From contig PKRI01000041.1 of NCBI GenBank assembly GCA_017577485.1, forward strand, positions 1-16,218: a stretch of DNA of 16,218 nucleotides, in the 5' to 3' direction. A model generated the notes under the pieces. That model searched no databases, was not told where the DNA came from, and worked only from the letters and a program-made list of their open reading frames with translations. Position numbers and translations under genes: made by a program. Source of the DNA: Bacillota bacterium (GTDB taxonomy: Bacteria > Bacillota > Sulfobacillia > Thermaerobacterales > RSA17). Every line of letters begins with the position of its first letter. Position 1 is the first letter of the stretch. Shown here piece after piece: positions 1 through 7,270 of this stretch.

Positions 1-1861
1 GGGGGTGGGTCTGTTGCGCGACCCAGTGGGACACCGGTTTCCGGGTGGCCGCCCACCGTTCCTCCCACGGGCGTGTTCGGGGGGGGGCGTTTGCCTCGGG
101 CCGCTGGGGGGCGGCGGCCAGGACCGGGCGGGTTTCTGCCAGCGGGTACATCTCCTCGGGGTCCACTTCGGACCGGACCAGGTCCAGTTGTGCCTGCCTC
201 TCCCGCTGCTGCAGGTCGTCGCGGCGCCGCTCCAGCTCGGCGGCCTGGCGCTCGCCGGCGGCGAACGCCTGGGGGTCGAGGCGGTAGACCTGAAGGCGGG
301 CGATCTGGTCGTCCAGGTCCCGGAGGTCGCGGCGGATCTCGTCGATGCGGCGGTCCAGCGCCTCGACGGTGCCGCCGGCCAGCAGGTCGGCCAGGCGCTG
401 CTCCGCCGCCTGCAGCGCCGATTGGGCAGCGTTCAGGCGGGCGATCGCGGCTTCCAGGGTCTCCAGCGACGGCGCGCCCCAGCGCTGCAGGCCCTCGGCC
501 AGGGCTGCGGCGGCCTCGTCCCGGCGGGCGCGCAGTTCGGCCAGGGGATCGGGCTGGACCGGGACCGGCGCAGCTGCGCCGCCCCGGGTGCTCCGCCACA
601 CCAGCAGCAGGCCCAGCAGTGCCAGCAGCGCCGCCGCCGCACCGGACGTCCCCGGCGACCCGCCGAGCAGGGGCAGGTCCAGGCCGGCCAGACCGGCCAC
701 GGCGCCCGCCGCGCCCAGCAATACCAGCACGAAACCCGCGGCCCGCAGCAGGGGATTGGGCCCGGGGACCGGCCCGCCGCCGGCGGGGGCGCCTCCGGCG
801 GGAATGCGGCCCGTGGGACCCGTACTGCCGGCGGCGGCCGCCTCGGGCCGCGCCGCGAGAGCCTCGTCGAAACCTTTCACCTGCGCGTCCAGGGAACGGA
901 GGCGCCGCATCTCCGCTTCGTCGGGAAGTTCAGTGCCCTGGAGCCGCTGGAGTTCCCGGGCCGCCGCTTCGTGATCGGCGGCAGCCGCCCGGACCCGGAC
1001 CAGGCGGCTGCTTTCTTCGTCATAAGCCTGCTGCAGGGCGGCGCGCTGCCGCTCCAGGTCGTGCAGGCGGCGGTTGGCGTCCAGCACCTGCTGCAGTTGG
1101 GGAAGGCGCTGCTGGATGTCGGCCAGGGCCTGGGTCACCTCGGCCAGCACGCGGCGGGCCGCGTCGGCCTGCTGGGCCTGCGCCTGCAGTTGGGCCAGGC
1201 GGCGGTCCAACTCAGCCATCTGGTCCCGATACCGGCGCAGGGGACCGGGGTCTCTGGCCGGCCGGTCCAGGCCCTTCCGCAGGTCGGCCAGGCGCTGGCG
1301 GGCCAGCGCCAGCACCTCGTCGGTGCTGCGGGCGCCGCCGCCACCCACCACCGCCGCCTGCAGCCGTTCCAGCAGCGGGTCGCCGCCCCGGCCGGCCTCG
1401 CGCCGCCCGCCGGCGCCCCCGCGCGGGCCGTCTGCCAGCCGGGACATCTCATCATGGTTGATCCAGGCCAGGCGCGTGTACACGGCCTGCGGACCCAGTC
1501 CCAGGCGGTCCTCCAGGATCTCCTGGATCGTGTCGGGGTCTCGCCAGGCCTCGCCGGCGTCCAAGTCCTCAAGAAGCGCCCGCCGGGCCTCGAAGTCCTT
1601 CACCAGGCGGTAGGACCGGCCGCCGGCCTCGAACTCCAGGGTCAGCACGAACATGCTGTCGTGGTCCCAGGAGCGGTTGGCCTGGACAGCCTGGGCGCGG
1701 GTGTTCGGCTTGACGAACAGGACCGTCCGCAGCGCCTCGTGGACCGTGGTCTTGCCGGCCTCGTTGGCGCCGAGGATCACGTTGAGGCCGTCGCCGAACT
1801 CCAGCGCGCGGCGGGAGAAGGCGCGAAACCGCTCCATTTCGAGGCGCCGGAAGCGGATCAC
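1..1861 (-). CDS. YhaN/SbcC-like AAA ATPase with coiled coil and two membrane-like segments (partial, C-terminus off the left edge)
   Basis: The reading frame starts at GTG 1861 and stays open to the left edge, giving 620 residues. The N-terminus matches SbcC/Rad50/YhaN ATPases: an IRFRRLEMERFRAF-type opening followed by Walker A GANEAGKTT near residues 32-40. A long Gln/Arg/Leu/Ala-rich coiled-coil region follows. It is interrupted by two hydrophobic stretches at about residues 371-394 and 405-421, separated by a Gly/Pro-rich turn, and the coiled coil then resumes. This mid-coil hydrophobic pair is known in YhaN-type proteins and argues against classical SbcC. The C-terminal Walker B half is outside the window. 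The start overlaps the stop of the upstream nuclease gene by four bases (GTGA), so the two are probably translationally coupled and form an ATPase-nuclease complex in DNA end processing or repair. That role is inferred from the family. A run of nine G at 79-87 is a possible sequencing-error site, although the frame beyond it still reads like protein. Confidence 0.85.
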   Translation of the reverse strand, partial: MIRFRRLEMERFRAFSRRALEFGDGLNVILGANEAGKTTVHEALRTVLFVKPNTRAQAVQANRSWDHDSMFVLTLEFEAGGRSYRLVKDFEARRALLEDLDAGEAWRDPDTIQEILEDRLGLGPQAVYTRLAWINHDEMSRLADGPRGGAGGRREAGRGGDPLLERLQAAVVGGGGARSTDEVLALARQRLADLRKGLDRPARDPGPLRRYRDQMAELDRRLAQLQAQAQQADAARRVLAEVTQALADIQQRLPQLQQVLDANRRLHDLERQRAALQQAYDEESSRLVRVRAAAADHEAAARELQRLQGTELPDEAEMRRLRSLDAQVKGFDEALAARPEAAAAGSTGPTGRIPAGGAPAGGGPVPGPNPLLRAAGFVLVLLGAAGAVAGLAGLDLPLLGGSPGTSGAAAALLALLGLLLVWRSTRGGAAAPVPVQPDPLAELRARRDEAAAALAEGLQRWGAPSLETLEAAIARLNAAQSALQAAEQRLADLLAGGTVEALDRRIDEIRRDLRDLDDQIARLQVYRLDPQAFAAGERQAAELERRRDDLQQRERQAQLDLVRSEVDPEEMYPLAETRPVLAAAPQRPEANAPPRTRPWEERWAATRKPVSHWVAQQTHP

Positions 1862-3054
1862 CAGGGATCCCGCCCGGCAAACAGCGCCAGGCCCAGGCGC
1901 AGCGCCTCGGCCACCCGCCGCTGTTCGGCCTCGTCGCCCTGGGCCGCCGCCTCTTCCAGGCGCCGCTGCAGGCGCTCGATGCACCGGCGGGCTGCGGTGC
2001 CCGGCGGCAGCGCGGCCAGTTCCGGCGGCAGGTGGGCGCGGCGGGACACGGCGTCCGGGCCCGGGAGGTCTGCGGCGGCGGCCAGTTCGTCGGTGGTGTT
2101 GTCCTCCACCGACAGGTGGAAGAACCGCGGGGCGAACTGGGCGGCCAGGTCCTCGGCGGTGCGGGTCCAGCCGGGGCCGCGGCTTCCCCGCAGGCGCACC
2201 CGCAGCATCAGGTCAGGGTCGGCCATGCGGGCGATCTCGGTCTCCAGCGGCTGCTCGTCCTCGTGGCCGGTCACGTCGAAGTCGTACATGTCGACCCGGA
2301 TGCGCCCGACCTCCACGGGCTCCACCTGGGGCCGGCCGCCGGCCGTCAACGTCACCACCAGGGCCTGTCCTGCCCGGCGCGGGTCCAGCGACACCGGCTC
2401 CGGCGACCCGGGGTACCGCGCCACGGTCTGGCCGCGGCTGAAGTCCCGGGGCGTATGCCAGTGGCCGGCGGCGATGTAGGCCAGCCCGCTGGACTCCACC
2501 TCGCGAGGATCGATGATGTAGTCCTCCTCGTCGTTGCTGCCGAGGTCGAGGGCGGCGTGGACCAGCGCCACCTCGCAGCCGGGCCGGGCGGCGGGGTCCC
2601 GCGGAAGGCCCTGCAGGGCCGGCAGGCCGCCGCCCTTCTCCACTGTGGGCCGGGCGTAAATGGTGAGCCCTGAGGCCAGGTGCTCCACGTCCCAACCGCC
2701 GGGCCCGTCCCCCCGGTACACCCGCACGTCGCCCGCCGATTCCAGGTCGGCCCAGCTGTAGACCCCTGAGGGGGTGAGGGCGTCGTGGGTTCCCGGCACG
2801 ATGCGGACGGCGATGCCCGCCTGGCTGAGGCGCGCCAACTGCTGGCGGGTGAAGTCCACCGTGCCGCGCCCGGGACGCTGGCTGTCGAACAGGTCGCCGG
2901 CGATGAGCAGGGCGTCGACCCGGCGTTCCAGCGCCAGGTCCACGCAGCGGGTGAAGGCGGCCCGGATATTGGCCCGGTGCTGGCCGCCGCGCTCGCCCAG
3001 AAAGCGCAGGCGGGCGTCCAGGTGCACGTCGGCGATGTGGACGAAACTGGGCAC
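1858..3054 (-). CDS. YhaO/SbcD-like metallophosphoesterase DNA nuclease
   Basis: This 398-residue protein is of the Mre11/SbcD/YhaO exonuclease type. The calcineurin-like metal-binding motifs appear in order: D9-x-H11 (ADVHLD), G53-D54-x-x-D57 (AGDLFD), G88-T-H90-D91, H166 (LVHAA) and G197-H198-W-H200. The third motif normally reads GNHD, so Thr replaces the usual metal-binding Asn. The C-terminal part (from about residue 250) has the beta-rich then helical look of the YhaO capping and ATPase-binding region. The start is GTG 3054, supported by a GGGAGGT ribosome-binding site six bases upstream. The stop overlaps the GTG of the YhaN-like gene, as expected for partners in one complex. It follows the exonuclease gene after a 66-base gap. 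The product is likely a cytoplasmic Mn-dependent DNA nuclease. The family assignment is firm, while YhaO versus SbcD rests on the YhaN-like partner. Confidence 0.9.
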   Translation of the reverse strand: MPSFVHIADVHLDARLRFLGERGGQHRANIRAAFTRCVDLALERRVDALLIAGDLFDSQRPGRGTVDFTRQQLARLSQAGIAVRIVPGTHDALTPSGVYSWADLESAGDVRVYRGDGPGGWDVEHLASGLTIYARPTVEKGGGLPALQGLPRDPAARPGCEVALVHAALDLGSNDEEDYIIDPREVESSGLAYIAAGHWHTPRDFSRGQTVARYPGSPEPVSLDPRRAGQALVVTLTAGGRPQVEPVEVGRIRVDMYDFDVTGHEDEQPLETEIARMADPDLMLRVRLRGSRGPGWTRTAEDLAAQFAPRFFHLSVEDNTTDELAAAADLPGPDAVSRRAHLPPELAALPPGTAARRCIERLQRRLEEAAAQGDEAEQRRVAEALRLGLALFAGRDPW

Positions 3055-3060
3055 GGCCGT

Positions 3061-3067
3061 ACCTCCC
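3061..3067 (-). promoter_or_regulatory. Ribosome-binding site of the YhaO-like gene
   Basis: GGGAGGT on the minus strand lies six bases before GTG 3054. It fixes the GTG as the start and shows that this gene is initiated independently rather than by overlap with the exonuclease gene before it. Confidence 0.7.
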
Positions 3068-3120
3068 GGGGGGTCCGTCCCCTGCCTGTTTGGACGCCGC
3101 CGGTCCGGGTCCTGCGCCGG

Positions 3121-3834
3121 TCAGCGGCGGTCCACCATGGCGACCAGCGGCTGCAGGCGGCGGTAGAGTTCTGCGGTGGCGCGCACGTCCTGCAGGCAGT
3201 AGCGGGCGATGTCGTCCAGCCGGCCCTCCCGCCAGGCCTGCTCCACCCCGGCGCCGTCCATGTCGCCCTTGGGCGAGGGGATGCCGAACCGGCGGCACCA
3301 GAAGTGGAGGGAATCCCGGGGGCGGACGCCGTGAAAGGTCAGGATGTCCAGCAGGTCGCAGTGCTCCCGGGCGCTGTAGCGGTAGGGGACCAGGTTGCGG
3401 GTGGGGGTTACGCCCAGGATGAGGGACCGCAGCATCAGGAAGGGCCCGTCGAACCCGCGGCCGTTGAAGGTGATGAGGGTGCCGGCCGCCTCGCTGACGT
3501 AGCGCCAGAACTCCTGCAGGATCTGGACCTCCGTGCCGCGGTAGATGAGGGCGCCGTTCTCGAAGGGGCGCCACTCAGGCGCTGCCGCGCTCCCGGCCCC
3601 GTCGACGGCCACCAGCACCCCGCCGCGGTCCTCGTCGGGACGCCAGAGCCCGATGGCCACCACCCGGCCGGTGCCTGGGTGCAGGCCCAGCCGCTCGGGC
3701 ACGGCCGCCCGCTCCTCGTCGCTGCGGGCCCGGCCCAGCAGGTACTCCTGGATGTCGGGCTCCAGGGTGTCCCAGCCCAGGCCCACCGTTTCGATGTCGA
3801 AGACGAGGGGGGACAGGTCGGGCACGCCGGTCAC
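3121..3834 (-). CDS. DEDDy-type 3'-5' exonuclease (RNase H-like, PolB-exonuclease-related)
   Basis: This is a 237-residue protein counted from GTG 3834. The catalytic pattern of DEDDy exonucleases is visible: D13-I-E15-T, then F-N124-G-R-G-F128-D129-G-P, then a DLLD stretch and the terminal Y212-C-L-Q-D216. The middle segment (SLHFWCRRFGIPSPKGDMDG) closely fits the predicted 3'-5' exonuclease family related to the PolB proofreading domain (PF10108) and the YprB RNase H-like group. No polymerase or helicase domain is attached. The GTG start overlaps the stop of the dehydrogenase gene by four bases (GTGA). A second GTG at 3825 would shorten the protein by three residues. The gene is followed by the YhaO/YhaN-like pair, which suggests a joint role in trimming nucleic acid ends. 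That role and its substrate (DNA or RNA) are inference. Confidence 0.8.
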   Translation of the reverse strand: MTGVPDLSPLVFDIETVGLGWDTLEPDIQEYLLGRARSDEERAAVPERLGLHPGTGRVVAIGLWRPDEDRGGVLVAVDGAGSAAAPEWRPFENGALIYRGTEVQILQEFWRYVSEAAGTLITFNGRGFDGPFLMLRSLILGVTPTRNLVPYRYSAREHCDLLDILTFHGVRPRDSLHFWCRRFGIPSPKGDMDGAGVEQAWREGRLDDIARYCLQDVRATAELYRRLQPLVAMVDRR

Positions 3835-5111
3835 GCCCCGCCGGTCCCGGGCGGGGACCCGCCTGCTGCCGCGCCCGCATCGCCGGAGGAACCCGCCTGC
3901 GGCGCAAACACGATCTTCACCGCGCCCGACCGGCGCCGGTCCAGGGCTGCGGCCAGGGCCTGCCGGTACTGGGCCAGCGCAAACCGGTGGGTCACCATGC
4001 GCTCCACCGGCAGGTCCGGGTGGGCCGCCAGGCCCTCCAGCACCAGGGCGAAGGTGTGCTTCACCCGGCCGTTCACGTGCTCCAGGCCGTAGCCGGCGGC
4101 GCCGATCACGTCCAGTTCCCGCATCCACACAAACGTCCAGTCCAGCCAGGGAATCTCTCCGGCGCCGCCCACCACCACCACGGCGCCGCCCTCGCGGGCC
4201 AGGCGCAGGGCGTCGTCCAGGGAGCGGCGCGACCCGACGCAGTCGTAGACCACGTCGTACCCGCCCCGGTAGACGGTGCGTCCCAGGATGGGCTTGTAGC
4301 CCCGGGCGCCCAGGCGCTGGCGGGCGTCGTCGGCCAGCCGGGAGGGCGGCACCACGTGGTCGGCGCCCAGGGCCCGGGCCAGGTCGGCCTGGACGCCGTG
4401 CTTGGCGGCCACGGTCACGTGGGCCCGGAGGCCCAGCATGCGCAGTGCGGCCAGCAGGCACAGGCCGATGGTGCCGGCGCCGATCACCAGCACCCGGTCG
4501 CCGTCGCCGGGCCGGCGCCGCAGCACGGCGTGCAGGCCGATGGCCAGCGGCTCCACCAGCACCGCCCGCTCGTCGGCCACCTCGTCGGGCACGGTGAAAA
4601 GCTGGCTGCGGTGGGCCAGCATCCGCTCACCCCACCCGCCCGGCAGCGCGGCGCAGTAGCCGGTGATCAGGGCGGGACCGAAGCGTCCCTCGGCGGCGTT
4701 GGCGCACAGGTAAGGCCAGCCCTCGGCGCAGCGGTCGCAGGCCGGCTCGTAGCCGCGGATCTCGCAGGACAGGCTGGGGTCCACCACCACCCGGGTGCCC
4801 GGCGGCAGGCTCACTCCAGGACCTGCCCGCTCGATACGGCCCACCACCTCGTGCCCCAGCACCGCCGGGAAGGAACTGAAGGGTGAGGCCGCGGGACTGG
4901 TGCGGGCGCTGATGACCCCCAGGTCGGTTCCGCACACGCCCGCCAGCACCGGCCGGACCACCGCCCAGTCGTCGCCTGGCAGTTGGGGATCGGGCAGGGT
5001 TTCCAGGCGGACGGGCCCCAGGGGGCCGTAGAGGAGCCAGGGCACGCGGCCGCCCAGCAGGCGGGCCACGGCCACCCGAGGCAGCGACAGGCGGTAAACC
5101 AGGCCCTGCAC
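3831..5111 (-). CDS. Zinc-dependent medium-chain alcohol dehydrogenase-like protein
   Basis: This is a 426-residue protein of the zinc MDR dehydrogenase superfamily. The GroES-like domain carries catalytic-zinc residues C60 (GVCGTD), H87-E88 (GHE) and E187 (VEP). A structural-zinc-type Cys set lies at 116, 125, 128 and 136. The Rossmann motif GAGTIG is at 211-216, followed by a nucleotide-binding fold with CVGS and VVVGGAGE elements. An NAD(P)-dependent alcohol, polyol or sugar oxidation is expected; the substrate cannot be read from sequence. The first structural cysteine is eight residues from the second rather than the usual two. The C-terminus ends in a low-complexity Gly/Ala/Ser tail of about 22 residues. 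The chosen start, GTG 5111, lies 13 bases after the flavoprotein stop and has a GGGGGT stretch upstream. The frame stays open further upstream, but only by shadowing the flavoprotein gene. The stop overlaps the exonuclease start. Confidence 0.85.
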   Translation of the reverse strand: MQGLVYRLSLPRVAVARLLGGRVPWLLYGPLGPVRLETLPDPQLPGDDWAVVRPVLAGVCGTDLGVISARTSPAASPFSSFPAVLGHEVVGRIERAGPGVSLPPGTRVVVDPSLSCEIRGYEPACDRCAEGWPYLCANAAEGRFGPALITGYCAALPGGWGERMLAHRSQLFTVPDEVADERAVLVEPLAIGLHAVLRRRPGDGDRVLVIGAGTIGLCLLAALRMLGLRAHVTVAAKHGVQADLARALGADHVVPPSRLADDARQRLGARGYKPILGRTVYRGGYDVVYDCVGSRRSLDDALRLAREGGAVVVVGGAGEIPWLDWTFVWMRELDVIGAAGYGLEHVNGRVKHTFALVLEGLAAHPDLPVERMVTHRFALAQYRQALAAALDRRRSGAVKIVFAPQAGSSGDAGAAAGGSPPGTGGA

Positions 5112-5124
5112 CGCCGGACCCCCG

Positions 5125-5679
5125 TCAGTCCTTGGGCCGGGAGTCCCAGTCGTGCAGGTCCTGCCCGGCCTCCCGGGAGAGGATGTCGAGGGCGGCCGCG
5201 GCGCCGTCGCCGGCCGAGATGACGATCTGGATCTTCTGGTCCCGGGCCACCCGCCCGGCGGCGTAGAAGTTCTCGACGCTGGTGCGGCCGTTGATGTCGA
5301 TCTTGAGGCTGCCGTCAGGGTTGGTCTCGACGCCCAGGTCCACGGCCAGGTCGCGGTTGCGTCCCGCGCAGTAGATGACGTAGCGAGCCTCACGGCGGGT
5401 GCCCTGGTCGTCGGTGACGGCGAAGCCGGTGTCGGTTTTTTCGATGGCGGTGACCCGCGCCTGGACCAGTTCGGCGCCGAAGCGCCGGGCCTGCTGGCGA
5501 GCGGTCTCCAGGAAGTCCGGCCCGTCCATCTCGGGGATGCCCAGCACGTTGTACAGGTAGGCGTTGCGGACCCCGGTGGTGCCGGCGCCGATGACGGTCA
5601 CCGACTTGCCCTTGCGGGCCAGGAACAACGCGGCGCTGAGCCCTGCCGGCCCGTCGCCGACGACGATGACATCGGGCAT
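5125..5679 (-). CDS. Minimal thioredoxin-reductase-like FAD protein
   Basis: This is a 184-residue flavoprotein. The N-terminus has the FAD Rossmann motif (VIVVGDGPAG, residues 4-13), and the C-terminal part carries the second FAD-binding signature of the TrxB family (FYAAGRVARD followed by ISAGDGAAAALDI). A normal thioredoxin reductase is over 300 residues. Here the whole inserted NADPH-binding domain and its CxxC redox motif are missing, so the two halves of the FAD domain are joined directly. Short TrxB-like proteins of this kind exist in other bacteria and archaea, but I know no established function. ATG 5679 is preferred to ATG 5715 because AGGGAG lies upstream of it at 5690-5695 and the FAD motif then begins at the usual distance. 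It is the first gene of the minus-strand run, and the dehydrogenase follows after 13 bases. A redox role is likely; the electron donor is unknown. Confidence 0.85.
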   Translation of the reverse strand: MPDVIVVGDGPAGLSAALFLARKGKSVTVIGAGTTGVRNAYLYNVLGIPEMDGPDFLETARQQARRFGAELVQARVTAIEKTDTGFAVTDDQGTRREARYVIYCAGRNRDLAVDLGVETNPDGSLKIDINGRTSVENFYAAGRVARDQKIQIVISAGDGAAAALDILSREAGQDLHDWDSRPKD

Positions 5680-5689
5680 GGGTGGTTCA

Positions 5690-5695
5690 CTCCCT
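5690..5695 (-). promoter_or_regulatory. Ribosome-binding site of the FAD protein gene
   Basis: AGGGAG on the minus strand (continuing as TG) lies about 8-10 bases before ATG 5679. It decides for this start over the upstream in-frame ATG 5715, which would add twelve low-complexity residues. Confidence 0.6.
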
Positions 5696-5757
5696 GTTCC
5701 GGAACTGGTGTCCATATTCCGGCCGGGGAGGGGCCAGTCCTTGTGCCGGCCTGATCC

Positions 5758-5776
5758 ACCGTACCGTACCTACCGT
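5758..5776. repeat. Three short ACCGT repeats in the divergent spacer
   Basis: ACCGT occurs at 5758-5762, 5763-5767 and 5772-5776, the last two as TACCGT. The element is near-palindromic (GTACCGTAC). It lies between the minus-strand redox/nuclease genes and hisD, so it could be a regulator-binding site. No known operator matches it, and chance is possible. Confidence 0.25.
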
Positions 5777-5833
5777 GCGGGACTCGCCCGCCGACCGGAC
5801 GGGCCCGGGCCGCCGCACCGGCACGTGCCATCC

Positions 5834-5863
5834 ACAACACGCCGCGGCCGCGTCGGGTATCAT
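5834..5863 (+). promoter_or_regulatory. Weak candidate promoter for hisD
   Basis: TATCAT at 5858-5863 matches five of six -10 bases, but the best -35 (ACAACA at 5834-5839, 18-base spacing) matches only three of six. It is the least GC-rich match upstream of hisD. It would give a leader of about 75 bases containing the 17-base-period repeat. Confidence 0.25.
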
Positions 5864-5889
5864 GGCGCTGAGACCGGTCCACGGAGCGG

Positions 5890-5918
5890 CCCGGCACCGC
5901 CCGTGACCCGGCACCGCC
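5890..5918 (+). repeat. Twelve-base direct repeat upstream of hisD
   Basis: CCCGGCACCGCC occurs exactly twice, at 5890-5901 and 5907-5918, a spacing of 17 bases from start to start. The second copy ends 26 bases before the hisD GTG. Direct repeats in this position may bind a regulator, but no function is known and the GC-rich composition raises the chance of coincidence. Confidence 0.5.
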
Positions 5919-5944
5919 TTTCGCCTTTAGGGAAGTGACCATTC

Positions 5945-7243
5945 GTGCTGCGAGCGATGAACCTCAGCGATTACCTGGCGGAACTGGCCGCCCAGCGCGA
6001 GGCTGCCGACCAGGAGGTCGAGGCGGCGGTCCGTCCCATCCTGGAAGCCGTCCGCCGCGACGGCGACGCCGCGCTCTACGAGTTCACACGGCGCTTCGAC
6101 GGCGTGGACCTTGGGTCCCGGGGCCTGGAGGTGAGCGCCGAGGAGTGGGACGCCGCCGTGGAGGCGGTGCCCGCCGACCTGATGGCGGCGCTGGAACTGG
6201 CCGTGGCCAACGTCCGCGACTTCCACCGGCGGCAGCGTCCCCGGTCGTGGCTGCACCTCCGGCCCGACGGGACCCTGATCGGCCAGCAGGTGACCCCCGT
6301 GGACCGGGCGGGCGTCTACGTCCCCGGGGGCCAGGCCCCCCTGTACTCGTGCCTGATCATGACCGTGGTGCCGGCGGTGGAGGCCGGCGTGCCGGAGGTC
6401 ATCGTCTGCTCGCCGCCGGGACGGGACGGCAGCCTGCACCCGGCGCTGCTGGCGGCGGCGCGGCTGTCGGGCGCCCGGCGGGTGTTCAAGGTGGGCGGCG
6501 CCCAGGCCATCGCCGCCATGGCCTACGGCACCGAAACGGTCCCCGCCGTGGACCTGATCGCCGGCCCCGGTAACCCCTATGTCACCAAGGCCAAGCAGCT
6601 GGTCTACGGCCGGGTGGGCATCGACATGCTGGCCGGCCCGTCGGAACTGACGGTGGTGGACGACGGCACGGCGCCCGCCGCGTGGGTGGCCGCCGACCTG
6701 CTGAGCCAGGCGGAGCATGTCCACGGCAGCGTGGTGCTGGTGACGGTGGACCCCGCCCGGGTGGAGGAAGTGAGCCGGGAGGTGGCCCGGCAGGTGGAGG
6801 GACAGGTCCACCGGGACGTGATGGTGGAGAGCCTGTCCCGGCGCAGCGCCGCCGTGGTGGTGCCGGACCTGGAAGCCGCCGCCGACGCGGTCAACGCCAT
6901 CGCGCCGGAACACTTGGAACTGCTGGTGGCGGACCCGCTGGCGCTGCTGCCCCGGATCCGCCATGCAGGCTCCATCTTTCTGGGCCCCTGGACTCCCGAG
7001 TCCATGGGGGACTACCTGGCGGGGCCGTCCAACGTGATTCCCACCGGCGGCGTGGCGCGGTACGCGTCGCCGGTCAACGTGGAGACCTTCGTCAAGCGCA
7101 GCGCCGTGGTCATGTACTCGCCGCAGGCCTTCGCCGAGCAGGGTCCCGAGGTGGTGCGCCTGGCCCTGGGCGAGGGGCTGCCGGCCCATGCCGCCGCGGC
7201 GTCGGTGCGGCTGGAAAACCCGCAGGGCACGCAGAATCCCTGA
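5945..7243 (+). CDS. hisD: Histidinol dehydrogenase
   Basis: This 432-residue protein matches the usual HisD length of about 430. It oxidises L-histidinol to L-histidine in two NAD-dependent steps, the last steps of histidine synthesis, in the cytoplasm. The zinc ligands are visible as Q255 and H258 (SQAEH), D356 (MGDYLAGPSN) and H415 (GLPAHA); each sits exactly four residues before the Escherichia coli positions. The stretch PVDRAGVYVPGG and the substrate-binding AGPGNPYV and AGPSE motifs are also typical. GTG 5945 is the chosen start, with AGGGA at 5929-5933 upstream; ATG 5957 is possible but lacks a ribosome-binding site. It is the first gene of the hisD-hisB-hisC-sirtuin run, with hisB beginning 27 bases after its stop. 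Confidence 0.97.
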   Translation: MLRAMNLSDYLAELAAQREAADQEVEAAVRPILEAVRRDGDAALYEFTRRFDGVDLGSRGLEVSAEEWDAAVEAVPADLMAALELAVANVRDFHRRQRPRSWLHLRPDGTLIGQQVTPVDRAGVYVPGGQAPLYSCLIMTVVPAVEAGVPEVIVCSPPGRDGSLHPALLAAARLSGARRVFKVGGAQAIAAMAYGTETVPAVDLIAGPGNPYVTKAKQLVYGRVGIDMLAGPSELTVVDDGTAPAAWVAADLLSQAEHVHGSVVLVTVDPARVEEVSREVARQVEGQVHRDVMVESLSRRSAAVVVPDLEAAADAVNAIAPEHLELLVADPLALLPRIRHAGSIFLGPWTPESMGDYLAGPSNVIPTGGVARYASPVNVETFVKRSAVVMYSPQAFAEQGPEVVRLALGEGLPAHAAAASVRLENPQGTQNP

Positions 7244-7270
7244 GGGCGCAAGACCCGGCAGGGCGGGGGG

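Noticed and set aside
79..87. A frameshift in the YhaN-like gene at a run of nine G
   Set aside because: The frame beyond the run reads like normal protein with GC-rich third positions and no stop, so there is no positive evidence for an error, although the run is a weak point.
5..2479. A very long open frame (824 codons) on the plus strand
   Set aside because: It lies antisense to the YhaN- and YhaO-like genes, encodes low-complexity Gly/Gln/Ala/Arg protein without family motifs, and results from the high GC content.
5680..5830. A sigma-A promoter for the minus-strand gene run
   Set aside because: TTGTGG-like and TATGGA-like hexamers occur but no pair has both reasonable matches and 16-18-base spacing.
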